Shown: piece after piece, positions 1 to 6,841 of the stretch
Position numbering within the stretch: position 1 is the first letter of the stretch
Layout of the letters: each line of letters starts with the position of its first letter
Origin: DATJJW01 sp035491935
GTDB lineage: Bacteria; Pseudomonadota; Alphaproteobacteria; ATCC43930; CGMCC-115725
Length of the DNA stretch: 11,651 nucleotides
Reading direction: 5' to 3'
Assembly: GCA_035491935.1 (NCBI GenBank)
Contig: DATJJW010000231.1
Span: 1 to 11,651 of the forward strand
Made by a program: the position numbers and the translations under genes
Notes under the pieces: model-generated
Database searches by the model: none
Seen by the model: only the letters and a program-made list of their open reading frames with translations
Told to the model about the DNA's origin: nothing

Positions 1-662
1 GGCAGCAGCCGCGTCTCGGCTGTGCCGCGCAGCCGCGTCACCAGCTCGAAGGCGCCATGCCCGCTGGCATCGCGGCTAAGGTCAAGGCTGACGATGATGA
101 GATCCACGTCGCCGCCCAGCGCCATGGCGAGGCAGGCATCGGCATCGCCGACGTCGCTGGCACGCCACGACGCGGCCTCGATATGGGCGACCAGCCTATC
201 GCGGGCGAGTTCGTCATCCTCGACGATCAGGATATGGGGGACCAGCGCCACGTCGCCCGCCTCGCGTACCGGCACCTCGCGCAAGGTTGCAGCGTCGATG
301 GTCTGCTTGAAGCGCATCAGCGCGCGCAGCCGCGTCGGCAGGATATGGGCATCGAAGGGCGGGGTCATGAAGTCATCGGCGCCGGCCGTCATCGCCTGGC
401 GCCGGCAATTGGGATCGGCGGTGACCATGACCACCGGCGTCTCGGCGACATACAGGTCGCTCTTGACCAGCCGGCAGAAGTCCAGGAGCGAGACCATGGG
501 CGGCACGCAATCGATCAGGATCGCATCCGGCCGCTCTCGGCGCACCAGCTCCATCGTGTCACGGGTGGGCGGCCCGAGCAGCGTCTTGAACGCTTGCTCA
601 GCCAACATGCCGGGCAGCACCGACGCTTGCCCTTCAGCGACGACGAGAACCCAGCCGGACAT
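1..662 (-). CDS. pleD: PleD-like response regulator, N-terminal part (two receiver domains), cut by window edge
   Basis: This is the first ~220 residues of a protein whose N-terminus (MSGWVLVV) and tandem receiver layout match PleD, the diguanylate cyclase that makes c-di-GMP during alphaproteobacterial cell differentiation. Receiver 1 spans about residues 3-120 and receiver 2 starts about 143 (HILIVEDDELARDRL). The GGDEF catalytic domain would lie beyond base 1 and is not visible, so cyclase activity is inferred from family and context. Receiver 1 is degenerate. The acidic pair is A9-E10 rather than D-D and the conserved Lys is P101 (TPPFD), although D51 and T81 remain. Receiver 2 keeps E148-D149-D150 but has Ser192 at the phosphoacceptor position, in keeping with the adaptor role of PleD's second receiver. 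The gene lies 48 bases downstream of divK on the same strand, the usual divK-pleD order, probably cotranscribed. An AGAAGG motif sits about 12 bases before the ATG. Confidence 0.85.
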   Translation of the reverse strand, partial: MSGWVLVVAEGQASVLPGMLAEQAFKTLLGPPTRDTMELVRRERPDAILIDCVPPMVSLLDFCRLVKSDLYVAETPVVMVTADPNCRRQAMTAGADDFMTPPFDAHILPTRLRALMRFKQTIDAATLREVPVREAGDVALVPHILIVEDDELARDRLVAHIEAASWRASDVGDADACLAMALGGDVDLIIVSLDLSRDASGHGAFELVTRLRGTAETRLL

Positions 663-710
663 GAACCGAACGTGCCTTCTAGAAAATGCGATGCCGAGGT
701 GGCCGCTTGG

Positions 711-1076
711 TCAGTCGAGGAACTGCTTCAGGGTCTTGATGAAATGGGCGACCGAAATGGGTTTGGCCAGATAGGCCTCGCAACCGCCCTCGCGCATCTT
801 TTCCTCATCGCCCTTCATGGCGAAGGCTGTGACGGCAATGATCGGGATCGATTTCAGCTCGTCGTCCTCCTTGATCCACTTGGTCACCTCCAACCCCGAG
901 ACTTCGGGCAGCTGGATGTCCATGAGGATCAAATCGGGCTTGTGCTGGCGCGCCAATTTCAGCGCCTCCATGCCATCCTTGGTCTGGAGGGTATTGTAGC
1001 CATGCGCCTCGAGAAGATCATGAAACAGTTTCATGTTCAGATCATTATCTTCGACGATGAGGATGGTCGCGGCCAT
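711..1076 (-). CDS. divK: Single-domain response regulator DivK
   Basis: A 121-residue stand-alone receiver domain, nearly collinear with Caulobacter DivK, the essential cell-cycle and polarity regulator that is phosphorylated by DivJ, dephosphorylated by PleC and controls the CtrA pathway. All key receiver residues are present: acidic pair E9-D10, phosphoacceptor D53 (LILMDIQLP), T83 and K105 (AKPIS). The DivK-typical stretches LNMKLFHDLLEA, SGLEVTKWIKEDD and AFAMKGDEE are clear. The start chosen is the Met that gives MAATILIVEDN, with a purine-rich AGAAAG about 7 bases upstream. An in-frame ATG 45 bases further upstream would add 15 residues that the family lacks. It has no output domain, so it acts by protein-protein contact in the cytoplasm. 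It is followed by pleD on the same strand. Confidence 0.95.
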   Translation of the reverse strand: MAATILIVEDNDLNMKLFHDLLEAHGYNTLQTKDGMEALKLARQHKPDLILMDIQLPEVSGLEVTKWIKEDDELKSIPIIAVTAFAMKGDEEKMREGGCEAYLAKPISVAHFIKTLKQFLD

Positions 1077-1258
1077 GGCTATCTTTCTAAACGACGTTCT
1101 TACGTCCGGGCATTTGGGCAAAAGCCCCCAACGGGACCGGTATTATCATCAAGATCGTTAGCAAAGCCTATAGCAAATTGGCCGGGAGCCGCCGCATCGT
1201 CGACAGCTCGGCACGCGCGGCATCGCCCGGGGCGGCACAACCATAGGGAGCAGACGGA
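1077..1258. promoter_or_regulatory. Divergent control region between divK and the ROK kinase gene
   Basis: These 182 bases separate two divergent genes, so promoters for both should lie here. Near divK there are two small inverted repeats: GACGT-TCTT-ACGTC at 1093-1106, and a GGGC-AAAA-GCCC stem at 1116-1127 with TTGGG/CCCAA extension. Both would fall in the divK leader if transcription starts further upstream. Reading minus, TGATAATA around 1145-1152 is -10-like but has no convincing -35 partner. The ROK gene has a good ribosome binding site, AGGGAG at 1245-1250, eight bases before its ATG. No obvious CtrA box (TTAA-N7-TTAA) was seen. The promoters themselves are inferred. Confidence 0.4.
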
Positions 1259-2167
1259 ATGGCCGATTGGCGCATCGGAATCGACCTCGGCGGCACCAAG
1301 ATCGTTGGGATATTGCTCGACCCTTCAGGGCAGGAGATCGCCCGGCAACGCGTGGCGACGCCGGACCGCGACGACGCCACGGCATTCGCCATTCGCGATC
1401 TGGTGAGGCTCCTGGACAAGGATATGCCGGCCGCCATGTCGCCCGCCTCGGTCGGCATCGGCATGCCGGGAGCGGTATCCTCGATCTCGGGCCCGCGCCG
1501 GCATGTCGATCCGAACGCACCCAAGGGGCAGCCTTTCCAGGTGATGGTCGCCGAGGCGCTCGGCCGCAAGGTCGAAATCGCCAATGACGCGAATTGCTTT
1601 GCGCTGAGCGAGGCGGTGGACGGGTCGGCGGCCGGGGCCTCGATCGTCTTCGGCGCCATCCTCGGCACCGGCGTCGGCGGCGGCATCGTCGTCAACGGCC
1701 GCATCCTGAACGGCCCGCACGGTATCGCCGGCGAATGGGGACACAATCCCTTGCCCTGGCCCCGGGACGACGAGCGGCTGGGCAGGCGCTGCTATTGCGG
1801 CCAGGATGGCTGCATCGAAACCTACCTGTCCGGCCCCGGCATGGCCGCCGACCATGAACACCGCGCCGGCCGGCCTCTGCCGGCGATCGAGATCTTCAAG
1901 GCGGCCGAATCCGGTGACCAGGCGGCATCGGAGACGGTCGAACGCTACCTGGACCGCGCCGCGCGCGCCTTCGCCAGCATCATCAACTTCGTCGATCCCG
2001 ATGTGATCGTGCTGGGCGGCGGCATGTCCAACGAGGCGCTGCTCTATCGCGAGATCCCGAAGCGCTGGGGCAAATGGGCCTTCACCGACCATGTCGTGAC
2101 CCGGCTGGTGCCGCCCAGGCATGGCGATGCCAGCGGCGTGCGCGGCGCCGCCTGGCTGAATCCATAG
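1259..2167 (+). CDS. mak: ROK-family sugar kinase, Mak-like fructokinase
   Basis: A complete 302-residue ROK kinase (typical length about 300) predicted to phosphorylate a hexose with ATP in the cytoplasm. Visible motifs are the N-terminal phosphate-binding loop DLGGTK (9-14), catalytic-base region NDANC with D110, the second glycine-rich segment GTGVGGG (136-142), and the ROK zinc site formed by H162 (GEWGHNPLPW) and C178, C180 and C185 (CYCGQDGC). The C-terminus has DPDVIVLGGGMSN and HGD-SGVRGAAWL. GHNPLPW and the C-terminal signature are closest to E. coli Mak (fructokinase). NagK (N-acetylglucosamine kinase) shares most of the fold, so the exact sugar is less certain than the family. The start follows AGGGAG at a good spacing. 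It is divergent from divK, convergent with dut (27-base gap), and has no sugar transporter or isomerase beside it. Confidence 0.9.
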   Translation: MADWRIGIDLGGTKIVGILLDPSGQEIARQRVATPDRDDATAFAIRDLVRLLDKDMPAAMSPASVGIGMPGAVSSISGPRRHVDPNAPKGQPFQVMVAEALGRKVEIANDANCFALSEAVDGSAAGASIVFGAILGTGVGGGIVVNGRILNGPHGIAGEWGHNPLPWPRDDERLGRRCYCGQDGCIETYLSGPGMAADHEHRAGRPLPAIEIFKAAESGDQAASETVERYLDRAARAFASIINFVDPDVIVLGGGMSNEALLYREIPKRWGKWAFTDHVVTRLVPPRHGDASGVRGAAWLNP

Positions 2168-2194
2168 GGAACGGCAATCCAGCCGGCGGCAGGC

Positions 2195-2671
2195 CTAACC
2201 CTTGCCGGTCGAGCCGAAGCCGCCGGCGCCACGGGCCGTCTCGGGCAGGAGCTCCGTCTCGGCCCAAGCAAGCGTCGTCACGGGGGCCACGACCATCTGC
2301 GCGATGCGCTGGCCGGGCGTGAGCGTCACCGGCTTGTCGCTCAGATTGACCAGGATGACCTTGACCTCGCCGCGGTAGTCGGCATCGACGGTGCCGGGCG
2401 CGTTGAGCACGGTGACGCCCTCATTATATGCCAGGCCCGAGCGCGGCCGCACCTGCGCCTCGTAACCATGGGGCAGCGCGATGGCGAGGCCGGTCGGCAC
2501 CGCCGCGCGGCCGAGCGGCAATAGGGTCATCGGCTCGGAGATCGCCGCCATCAGGTCGAGACCGGCGCTGCCGGCGGTGGCATAAGCAGGCAGCGGCAGA
2601 TGCGCGCCATGGGCGAGGCGCGTGACCGCGACCTCGATCTTCCCTGGATAGTTCACGACGGAAGGGTTCAC
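2195..2671 (-). CDS. dut: dUTPase (deoxyuridine 5'-triphosphate nucleotidohydrolase)
   Basis: A 158-residue trimeric-type dUTPase. It hydrolyses dUTP to dUMP and pyrophosphate, keeping uracil out of DNA and supplying dUMP for thymidylate synthesis. All five family motifs are present: AGLDL (36-40), RPRSGLA (75-81), GTVDADYRG (93-101, with D96 as the expected catalytic aspartate), GQRIAQMV (120-127) and the C-terminal arm RGAGGFGSTGKG (147-158). The start chosen is GTG at 2671, which overlaps the coaBC stop in a GTGA quartet and so implies translational coupling. The open frame runs further upstream, but those residues lie inside coaBC and are not dUTPase-like. Last gene of the pepP-coaBC-dut operon. 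Confidence 0.96.
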   Translation of the reverse strand: MNPSVVNYPGKIEVAVTRLAHGAHLPLPAYATAGSAGLDLMAAISEPMTLLPLGRAAVPTGLAIALPHGYEAQVRPRSGLAYNEGVTVLNAPGTVDADYRGEVKVILVNLSDKPVTLTPGQRIAQMVVAPVTTLAWAETELLPETARGAGGFGSTGKG

Positions 2672-3960
2672 AGGATGGGGGCCTTGGCAAAAGTGTCGGC
2701 GATGCGTTGAGCGAGGCGTTCGGCGATAACGATCTTGTCGGCGCGCGGCCAATGCTCCACGCCCGTTTCCGTTACCAGATGCACGGTGTTCTGGTCACCG
2801 CCAAAGGTGCCGGTACCGGTCGAAACGTCATTGGCGACGATCCAGTCGCAGCGCTTGCGCTCGCGCTTGGATATCGCAGCCTCGACCACGTCCTGGGTCT
2901 CGGCCGCGAAGCCTACGACCAAGCGCGGCCGAAGGGCGGTCCGCTGAGCCAGGCTAGCCAGGATGTCCGGGTTCTCGACCAGATGCAGCACCGGCGGCCC
3001 CTCAACACCCTTCTTCAGCTTCTGGGGCGCGGCATCGGCCACGCGCCAATCGGCGACGGCAGCGGCGCAGACGGCGATATCCGCGGGCAATGCCGCCTCA
3101 CAGGCATCCAGCATCTGCTGCGCCGTCTCGACCGCGACCAGACGCACGCCCGGCGGCACCAGCTCGTTGCTGGGCCCCGAGATCAGGATCGTCTCGGCAC
3201 CCAGCCGCGCAAGCGCGCCGGCGATGGCATGGCCCTGCTTGCCGGAGGAGCGGTTGCCGATGAAACGTACCGGATCGACCGGCTCGAAGGTCGGGCCGCT
3301 GGTAACGATGGCGCGCCTGCCGGCCAGCGGATGGCTCGCCGGCAGCGTCAAGGGCGAAACCGATTTCGTGGCCCGGCCGGTGAAGAAGGCCTCGATCGAG
3401 GCCACGATCTCGAGGGGCTCGGCCATGCGGCCGCCACCGACCTCATGGCAGGCGAGATCGCCGGCATCGGGACCGACCTGCAGGATGCCGCGCGACCGCA
3501 GCGTCGCGACATTCGCCTGGGTCGCGGCATGGGCCCACATCATGACGTTCATGGAGGGCGCCACCATCACGGGCTTGTCGGTGGCGAGCAGCACCGTCGC
3601 CGCCAAATCGTCGGCCATGCCGGCCGCCATACGCGCCAGGATATCGGCAGTGGCCGGCGCCACGACGATAAGGTCGGCGGCACGCGACAGGCGGATATGG
3701 CCCATCTCCGCCTCCTCGGTCAGCGAGAACAGCTCGGTATGCACCGGATGGCCGCTCAAGGCCGCGGCCGAAAGCGGCGTCACGAATTCGCAGGCGGATT
3801 TGGTCATGACCACCCTGACCGCCGCTCCGCGCTCGCCCAGGCGCCGAATGAGGTCGAGCGACTTATAGGCCGCGATGCCGCCGGTGATGATCAGCAGGAT
3901 GCTGCGGCCGGCAAGACTGCCCGGGATGGCCGGCAATGTGGGCGTCTCGTTCATGTCCAT
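2668..3960 (-). CDS. coaBC: Bifunctional phosphopantothenoylcysteine decarboxylase / phosphopantothenate-cysteine ligase
   Basis: A 430-residue fused CoaBC (Dfp). The C-terminal CoaB half joins cysteine to 4'-phosphopantothenate using CTP; the N-terminal CoaC half decarboxylates the product to 4'-phosphopantetheine using FMN. CoaC features are TGGIAAYK (26-33), catalytic H88 in the GHIRLSRAADLIVVAPATA block, the APSMN motif (134-138) and the active-site C171 in the flexible flap (DLACHEVGGGRMAEP). CoaB features are GPTFEPVDPVRFIGNRSSGK (222-241, N236 for the acyl-cytidylate step), AAAVADWRV and the lysine-rich QKLKK (313-317). The ATG at 3960 follows TAGGAG at about 8 bases, and that TAG is also the pepP stop. 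The gene is 11 bases after pepP and overlaps dut by 4 bases. The coaBC-dut pairing is common in bacteria. Confidence 0.97.
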   Translation of the reverse strand: MDMNETPTLPAIPGSLAGRSILLIITGGIAAYKSLDLIRRLGERGAAVRVVMTKSACEFVTPLSAAALSGHPVHTELFSLTEEAEMGHIRLSRAADLIVVAPATADILARMAAGMADDLAATVLLATDKPVMVAPSMNVMMWAHAATQANVATLRSRGILQVGPDAGDLACHEVGGGRMAEPLEIVASIEAFFTGRATKSVSPLTLPASHPLAGRRAIVTSGPTFEPVDPVRFIGNRSSGKQGHAIAGALARLGAETILISGPSNELVPPGVRLVAVETAQQMLDACEAALPADIAVCAAAVADWRVADAAPQKLKKGVEGPPVLHLVENPDILASLAQRTALRPRLVVGFAAETQDVVEAAISKRERKRCDWIVANDVSTGTGTFGGDQNTVHLVTETGVEHWPRADKIVIAERLAQRIADTFAKAPIL

Positions 3961-3971
3961 GACGGCAACTC

Positions 3972-6029
3972 CTAATCCGGTTCGGCCAACAAAGGTTGGG
4001 TCGCACGTTCGAGCCAGGCCAGCACTGCCTCATCCTCGATCAGCGGGCCGATCTCGGCGCGGACACGGGTATGATAGGCATCGATCCAGGCAATCTCATG
4101 CGGGCTGAGCAAGGTCACGTCGATCGGCGTCGTATCGATCGGACACAGGGTCAGCACCTCGAAATCCAGCATTTCCCGCTCCGCCCCGGGCAACACCGCC
4201 TCGCGCACCGCCACCAGGTTCTCGATGCGGATGCCATAGGCACCGGCCTTATAGTAGCCGGGCTCGTTGGAGATCACCATGCCGGGCAGCAGCGCCTGGC
4301 CGTCCTTGCTCTGGAAATGCACGCGCTGCGGGCCCTCATGGACGCTGAGATAGTGGCCTACGCCGTGGCCGGTGCCATGATCATAGTTGAGGCCGGCCTG
4401 CCATAGCGGCTGGCGCGCCAGCACGTCGAGCGCCGCCCCGGACGTCCCCTTGACGAAGATGGCGGAAGCCAGCGCGATATGGCCCTGCAGCACGCGGGTA
4501 TAGCGATCCATCATCTCGTCGCCGGGTGTACCGACGGCCAGCGTCCGCGTGATGTCCGTCGTGCCGTCGACATATTGGGCACCGGAATCGAGCAGGTAGA
4601 ACGAGCCGGGTTCGAGCACTCGATCCGTCTCCGGCGTCACGCGGTAGTGGACGATGGCGCCGTTGGGGCCGGCACCGGAGATGGTGTCGAAGCTGAGGTC
4701 GCGGAATTCGGGCGCTTCCGCCCGGAACGCCTCCAACTTATCCGCGACGGCGATCTCGCCCAGAGTGTCGCCATCGGCCAAGCGCGCCTCCAGCCATGCC
4801 AGGAACCGCACCATCGCGGCCCCATCCCGGCGATGAGCGGCGCGGATGCCGTCCAGCTCGACCGGGTTCTTGCAGGCCTTGGGCAACCGGGTCGGATCGC
4901 TGCCGCGGATGACACGGGCGCCGGCGGTCTCCAGGCGCAGGAAGACCCAGGCGGCGGCGCTCGCCGCATCGGCCAATACCGCCTTGTCCTTCAGCGCGTC
5001 GAGTGCCGCGCCGAAAGACTCCAGCGGCGCGACGGTCACCTCGGACCCCAGATGCGGCGTCACATCCGGCAGCAGCTTGCGCGGATCGATGAACAGCTCG
5101 ACCTTGGCATCGGCATGCAGGATGGCGAAGCCCAGGGGCAAAGGCGTATGCGGCACATCGGCGCCGCGGATGTTGAGCAGCCAGGCCAAGCTTTCCGGCG
5201 CAGTCAGTACCGCCGCCTCACACCCCTCCTCGATCAGCTTGGCCGCGATCTCCCGCCGTTTGTCGGCCGAGGGTTTGCCGGCCCGGCTCACCGGGAAGAC
5301 TTCGACCGGCGCCACCGGCTGCGGCGGGCGTCCCGTCCAAACCGTATCAAGCGGATTGGCTTCGACCGGCACCAGCGACGCGCCGGCCTTGCGCGCGGCC
5401 GCCTGGTAGCGCGCGAGCTGATCGGGGGTGAGCAGCCAGGCGTCGTAGCCGAGCCGGGCGCCCTGCCCCAGATGCCGGGTCATCCAGCCTTCCGGTGGCT
5501 TCTCGATCAGGTGGCAGATCTCGAAGTTCCCGGTATCGACCTGGACCGCCGCCTGTAGGGTATAGCGGCCATCGACGAAGATCGCCGCGCGATCCTTCAG
5601 CACCACTGCCAACCCCGCCGAGCCGGTGAAGCCGGTCAGCCACGCGAGGCGTTCATTGCAGGCAGGCACGTATTCGTTCTGAAACGCGTCGGTACGGGGC
5701 ACGATGAAGCCGTCGATGCCCTGGCTGCCCAAGGCGCCACGCAGATCGGCGAGGCGTTTGGCATGGTCCGGTGCCCCGTTCGTTTGTTTCGATGCCCCCG
5801 TCGCAGATGTCGCGAGCAGCCTCTTCAACGCCTGGAGCTGGGCGACCAGCGCGGGCGACGGATCGCGTGCCACCAGACGGGTCCAGGCGGCGGCGTCGCG
5901 CGGCTCGGGGGCGGCCAGGACGGCATGGATCAAGCTACGCAACCCGGCCAAATCATAGGACGAGCCGGCCACACCGAGCATGCGCGTCAGCGATTCATCG
6001 CCCTGATATATCTCTCTGCACTCGGACAT
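3972..6029 (-). CDS. pepP: Xaa-Pro aminopeptidase (aminopeptidase P, M24B), with N-terminal extension
   Basis: A 685-residue M24B metallopeptidase that removes an N-terminal residue preceding proline. It is the three-domain, XPNPEP1-like type: two creatinase N-domains (about 92-225 and 255-390, starting RLADLRGALGSQGIDGFIVPR) and a C-terminal pita-bread domain (about 395-620). All five dinuclear-metal ligands are visible: D481 (LLDSGAQ), D492 (GTTDITRT), H555 (GTGHGVGH), E589 (NEPGYY) and E603 (RIENL). About 90 residues precede the usual start of the first domain. They include an Ala/Leu-rich helical stretch, then a low-complexity linker (ATSATGASKQTNG). No signal peptide is seen, so it should be cytoplasmic. 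The ATG used has only a weak GGGG upstream, and the exact start is uncertain. First gene of the pepP-coaBC-dut group. Confidence 0.93.
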   Translation of the reverse strand: MSECREIYQGDESLTRMLGVAGSSYDLAGLRSLIHAVLAAPEPRDAAAWTRLVARDPSPALVAQLQALKRLLATSATGASKQTNGAPDHAKRLADLRGALGSQGIDGFIVPRTDAFQNEYVPACNERLAWLTGFTGSAGLAVVLKDRAAIFVDGRYTLQAAVQVDTGNFEICHLIEKPPEGWMTRHLGQGARLGYDAWLLTPDQLARYQAAARKAGASLVPVEANPLDTVWTGRPPQPVAPVEVFPVSRAGKPSADKRREIAAKLIEEGCEAAVLTAPESLAWLLNIRGADVPHTPLPLGFAILHADAKVELFIDPRKLLPDVTPHLGSEVTVAPLESFGAALDALKDKAVLADAASAAAWVFLRLETAGARVIRGSDPTRLPKACKNPVELDGIRAAHRRDGAAMVRFLAWLEARLADGDTLGEIAVADKLEAFRAEAPEFRDLSFDTISGAGPNGAIVHYRVTPETDRVLEPGSFYLLDSGAQYVDGTTDITRTLAVGTPGDEMMDRYTRVLQGHIALASAIFVKGTSGAALDVLARQPLWQAGLNYDHGTGHGVGHYLSVHEGPQRVHFQSKDGQALLPGMVISNEPGYYKAGAYGIRIENLVAVREAVLPGAEREMLDFEVLTLCPIDTTPIDVTLLSPHEIAWIDAYHTRVRAEIGPLIEDEAVLAWLERATQPLLAEPD

Positions 6030-6289
6030 AGGTCATGGCCCCAATCGCAAAAACGCATGTCATTTGGCCCCGAAGGATCGGAAAAGTCAAAAAGTCGAGG
6101 TTTTTCCGCAGTTGCGAACGGCGCTCTGCAAAATTGTTAACCCTTGAACAAGGCGCCATGCGGAAAGAGCAGGCAGCAATGCGTTTACCCACCTTCCTCC
6201 GTATACTGAGAGGATTAATGTCTCATCGTGCATTGCGAAATTGGTGCGGCGCACAATGAAAGCGCCCCGTTTCGGGAAAGGAAAGTACA
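6030..6289. promoter_or_regulatory. Divergent intergenic region between pepP and the DUF1127 gene
   Basis: These 260 bases are richer in A+T than the flanking genes and should hold promoters for both directions. For the plus strand, TATACT at 6202-6207 is a good -10 match, but no -35 sits at the right distance. CCCTTGAA at about 6141-6148 resembles a heat-shock (RpoH) -35 element without a clear partner. For the minus strand, TTGACT at 6085-6090 is a good -35 with only a poor -10 (CCAAAT) 17 bases on. The DUF1127 gene has a strong site, AAAGGAAAG at 6277-6285. These are motif-level guesses. Confidence 0.35.
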
Positions 6290-6523
6290 ATGGCTAAGTT
6301 CATCGAAACCGTCCTCAAAATCGCCGATAAGGTCCTGCGTCTGGAAGAGCGTCGCGCGATCCGCGAACTCAGCGAGCTGGACGACCGTACCCTGGCCGAT
6401 ATCGGCATCACCCGTCAGGAGATCGTGTCGCTGGTCAAGCGCAAGCCGACCCAGATCCGCGGTCAGGTGATCCAGTTCCGTCCGCGTCAGGCCCGCTCCT
6501 CGGTTCACACCCACGCGGCCTAA
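6290..6523 (+). CDS. DUF1127-family small basic protein
   Basis: A 77-residue arginine/lysine-rich protein. Its core, about residues 23-49, is a clear DUF1127 (YjiS-like) domain: AIRELSELDDRTLADIGI then TRQEIVSLV. DUF1127 proteins are widespread in alphaproteobacteria. Some have been tied to RNA turnover and to phosphate or stress physiology: CcaF1 of Rhodobacter is an RNA-binding DUF1127 protein, and small ones in Agrobacterium affect phosphate and carbon metabolism. An RNA-related role here is inference. The N-terminal ~20 residues can form an amphipathic helix, and the tail beyond residue 50 is basic (RKPTQIRGQVIQFRPRQARS). It has no signal peptide. The start follows a strong AAAGGAAAG. 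It is a monocistronic plus-strand gene between two minus-strand operons, followed by a series of hairpins (6542-6725). Confidence 0.9.
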   Translation: MAKFIETVLKIADKVLRLEERRAIRELSELDDRTLADIGITRQEIVSLVKRKPTQIRGQVIQFRPRQARSSVHTHAA

Positions 6524-6541
6524 GCATCTTCAGCAGACTGC

Positions 6542-6560
6542 CCCTGGTCTTCGACTAGGG
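6542..6560 (+). terminator. Hairpin just after the DUF1127 stop codon
   Basis: CCCTGGT (6542-6548) pairs with ACTAGGG (6554-6560) around a CTTCG loop, giving a 7-bp stem with one G-U pair. It begins 18 bases after the stop codon. There is no T-run after it (ATATAGG follows), so it may be a 3'-end stabiliser or processing hairpin, not a classical Rho-independent terminator. Confidence 0.45.
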
Positions 6561-6730
6561 ATATAGGATCGGTAGCCCGGCGCGACATCCGCGCCCATTC
6601 GATGGCACCGATCCTGCGACACGAGTTTGGCCATGCCTCCTAGGGGTTCTCGAATCCTCGGGATGCAGGCCAAAGCGTGACGGTGCCGACGGGCACCCTG
6701 CTCCGGCTCTCCTCAAGCCGTGGAGCGTAC
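6561..6730 (+). ncRNA. Candidate structured RNA: four consecutive hairpins downstream of DUF1127
   Basis: No protein-like reading frame was found here, but the stretch is dense in inverted repeats. (a) AGGATCGGT 6565-6573 pairs perfectly with ACCGATCCT 6607-6615, enclosing a second perfect stem GGCGCG/CGCGCC (6579-6584/6590-6595, loop ACATC). (b) TTTGGCC 6626-6632 pairs with GGCCAAA 6668-6674 and continues through TGC/GCA, TCC/GGA and GGGTT/AATCC to a CTCG tetraloop at 6649-6652. (c) GGTGCC/GGCACC, 6682-6697, has loop GACG. (d) CTCCGGCT 6701-6708 pairs with AGCC(GT)GGAG 6716-6725, with loop CTCCTCA. Loop (d) is pyrimidine-rich and could pair with Shine-Dalgarno sequences. In Rhodobacter the DUF1127 gene ccaF1 is followed by CcsR sRNAs with exposed CCUCCUCCC motifs. 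The likeness here is positional and structural only. The plus strand is preferred on that basis; no known RNA family was recognised. Confidence 0.4.
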
Positions 6731-6760
6731 TCCCCTTCCACTTCAATGGCTGTTTCGGAA

Positions 6761-6841
6761 GTCGCTCTGGTGAGTCGAATAGCGAATGGCTTTCGAGCAC
6801 CGGCGCGCAAGAAATCGCCGCCGGACGGCCGCCAGAGCGAC
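6761..6841. repeat. Perfect 10-bp inverted repeat adjoining the prmA stop codon
   Basis: GTCGCTCTGG (6761-6770) and CCAGAGCGAC (6832-6841) are exact reverse complements around 61 bases. The right arm touches the prmA stop codon, which begins at 6842. Inside it are TCGAA/TTCGA (6775-6779/6792-6796) and CGGCG/CGCCG (6801-6805/6816-6820), so the whole unit can fold as a stem carrying two smaller hairpins. There is no T-run on either strand. It may protect or end the prmA transcript, or belong to the structured RNA region to its left. Confidence 0.6.

Noticed and set aside
57..1406. 449-codon open frame on plus across pleD and divK
   Set aside because: It runs antisense to two well-recognised receiver genes, matches no family, and is the kind of long open frame expected opposite GC-rich coding DNA.
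2707..3975. 422-codon open frame on plus opposite coaBC
   Set aside because: Composition is rich in Arg, Gly, His and Asp with no domain, and the minus strand encodes a complete CoaBC.
6162..6185. GGAAA ... CGTT, possible EcfG general-stress promoter upstream of the DUF1127 gene
   Set aside because: The -35 has A where GGAAC is expected and the 15-base spacer is shorter than usual.
6643..6657. GGGGTTCTCGAATCC, resembling a tRNA or tmRNA T-arm
   Set aside because: It has a two-base insertion relative to the T-loop and is explained as the top of the 6626-6674 hairpin; no tRNA or tmRNA features surround it.
6555..6800. 81-codon open frame on minus in the gap between the DUF1127 gene and prmA
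   Set aside because: No protein-like pattern, no convincing start signal, and the stretch is better explained by inverted repeats.
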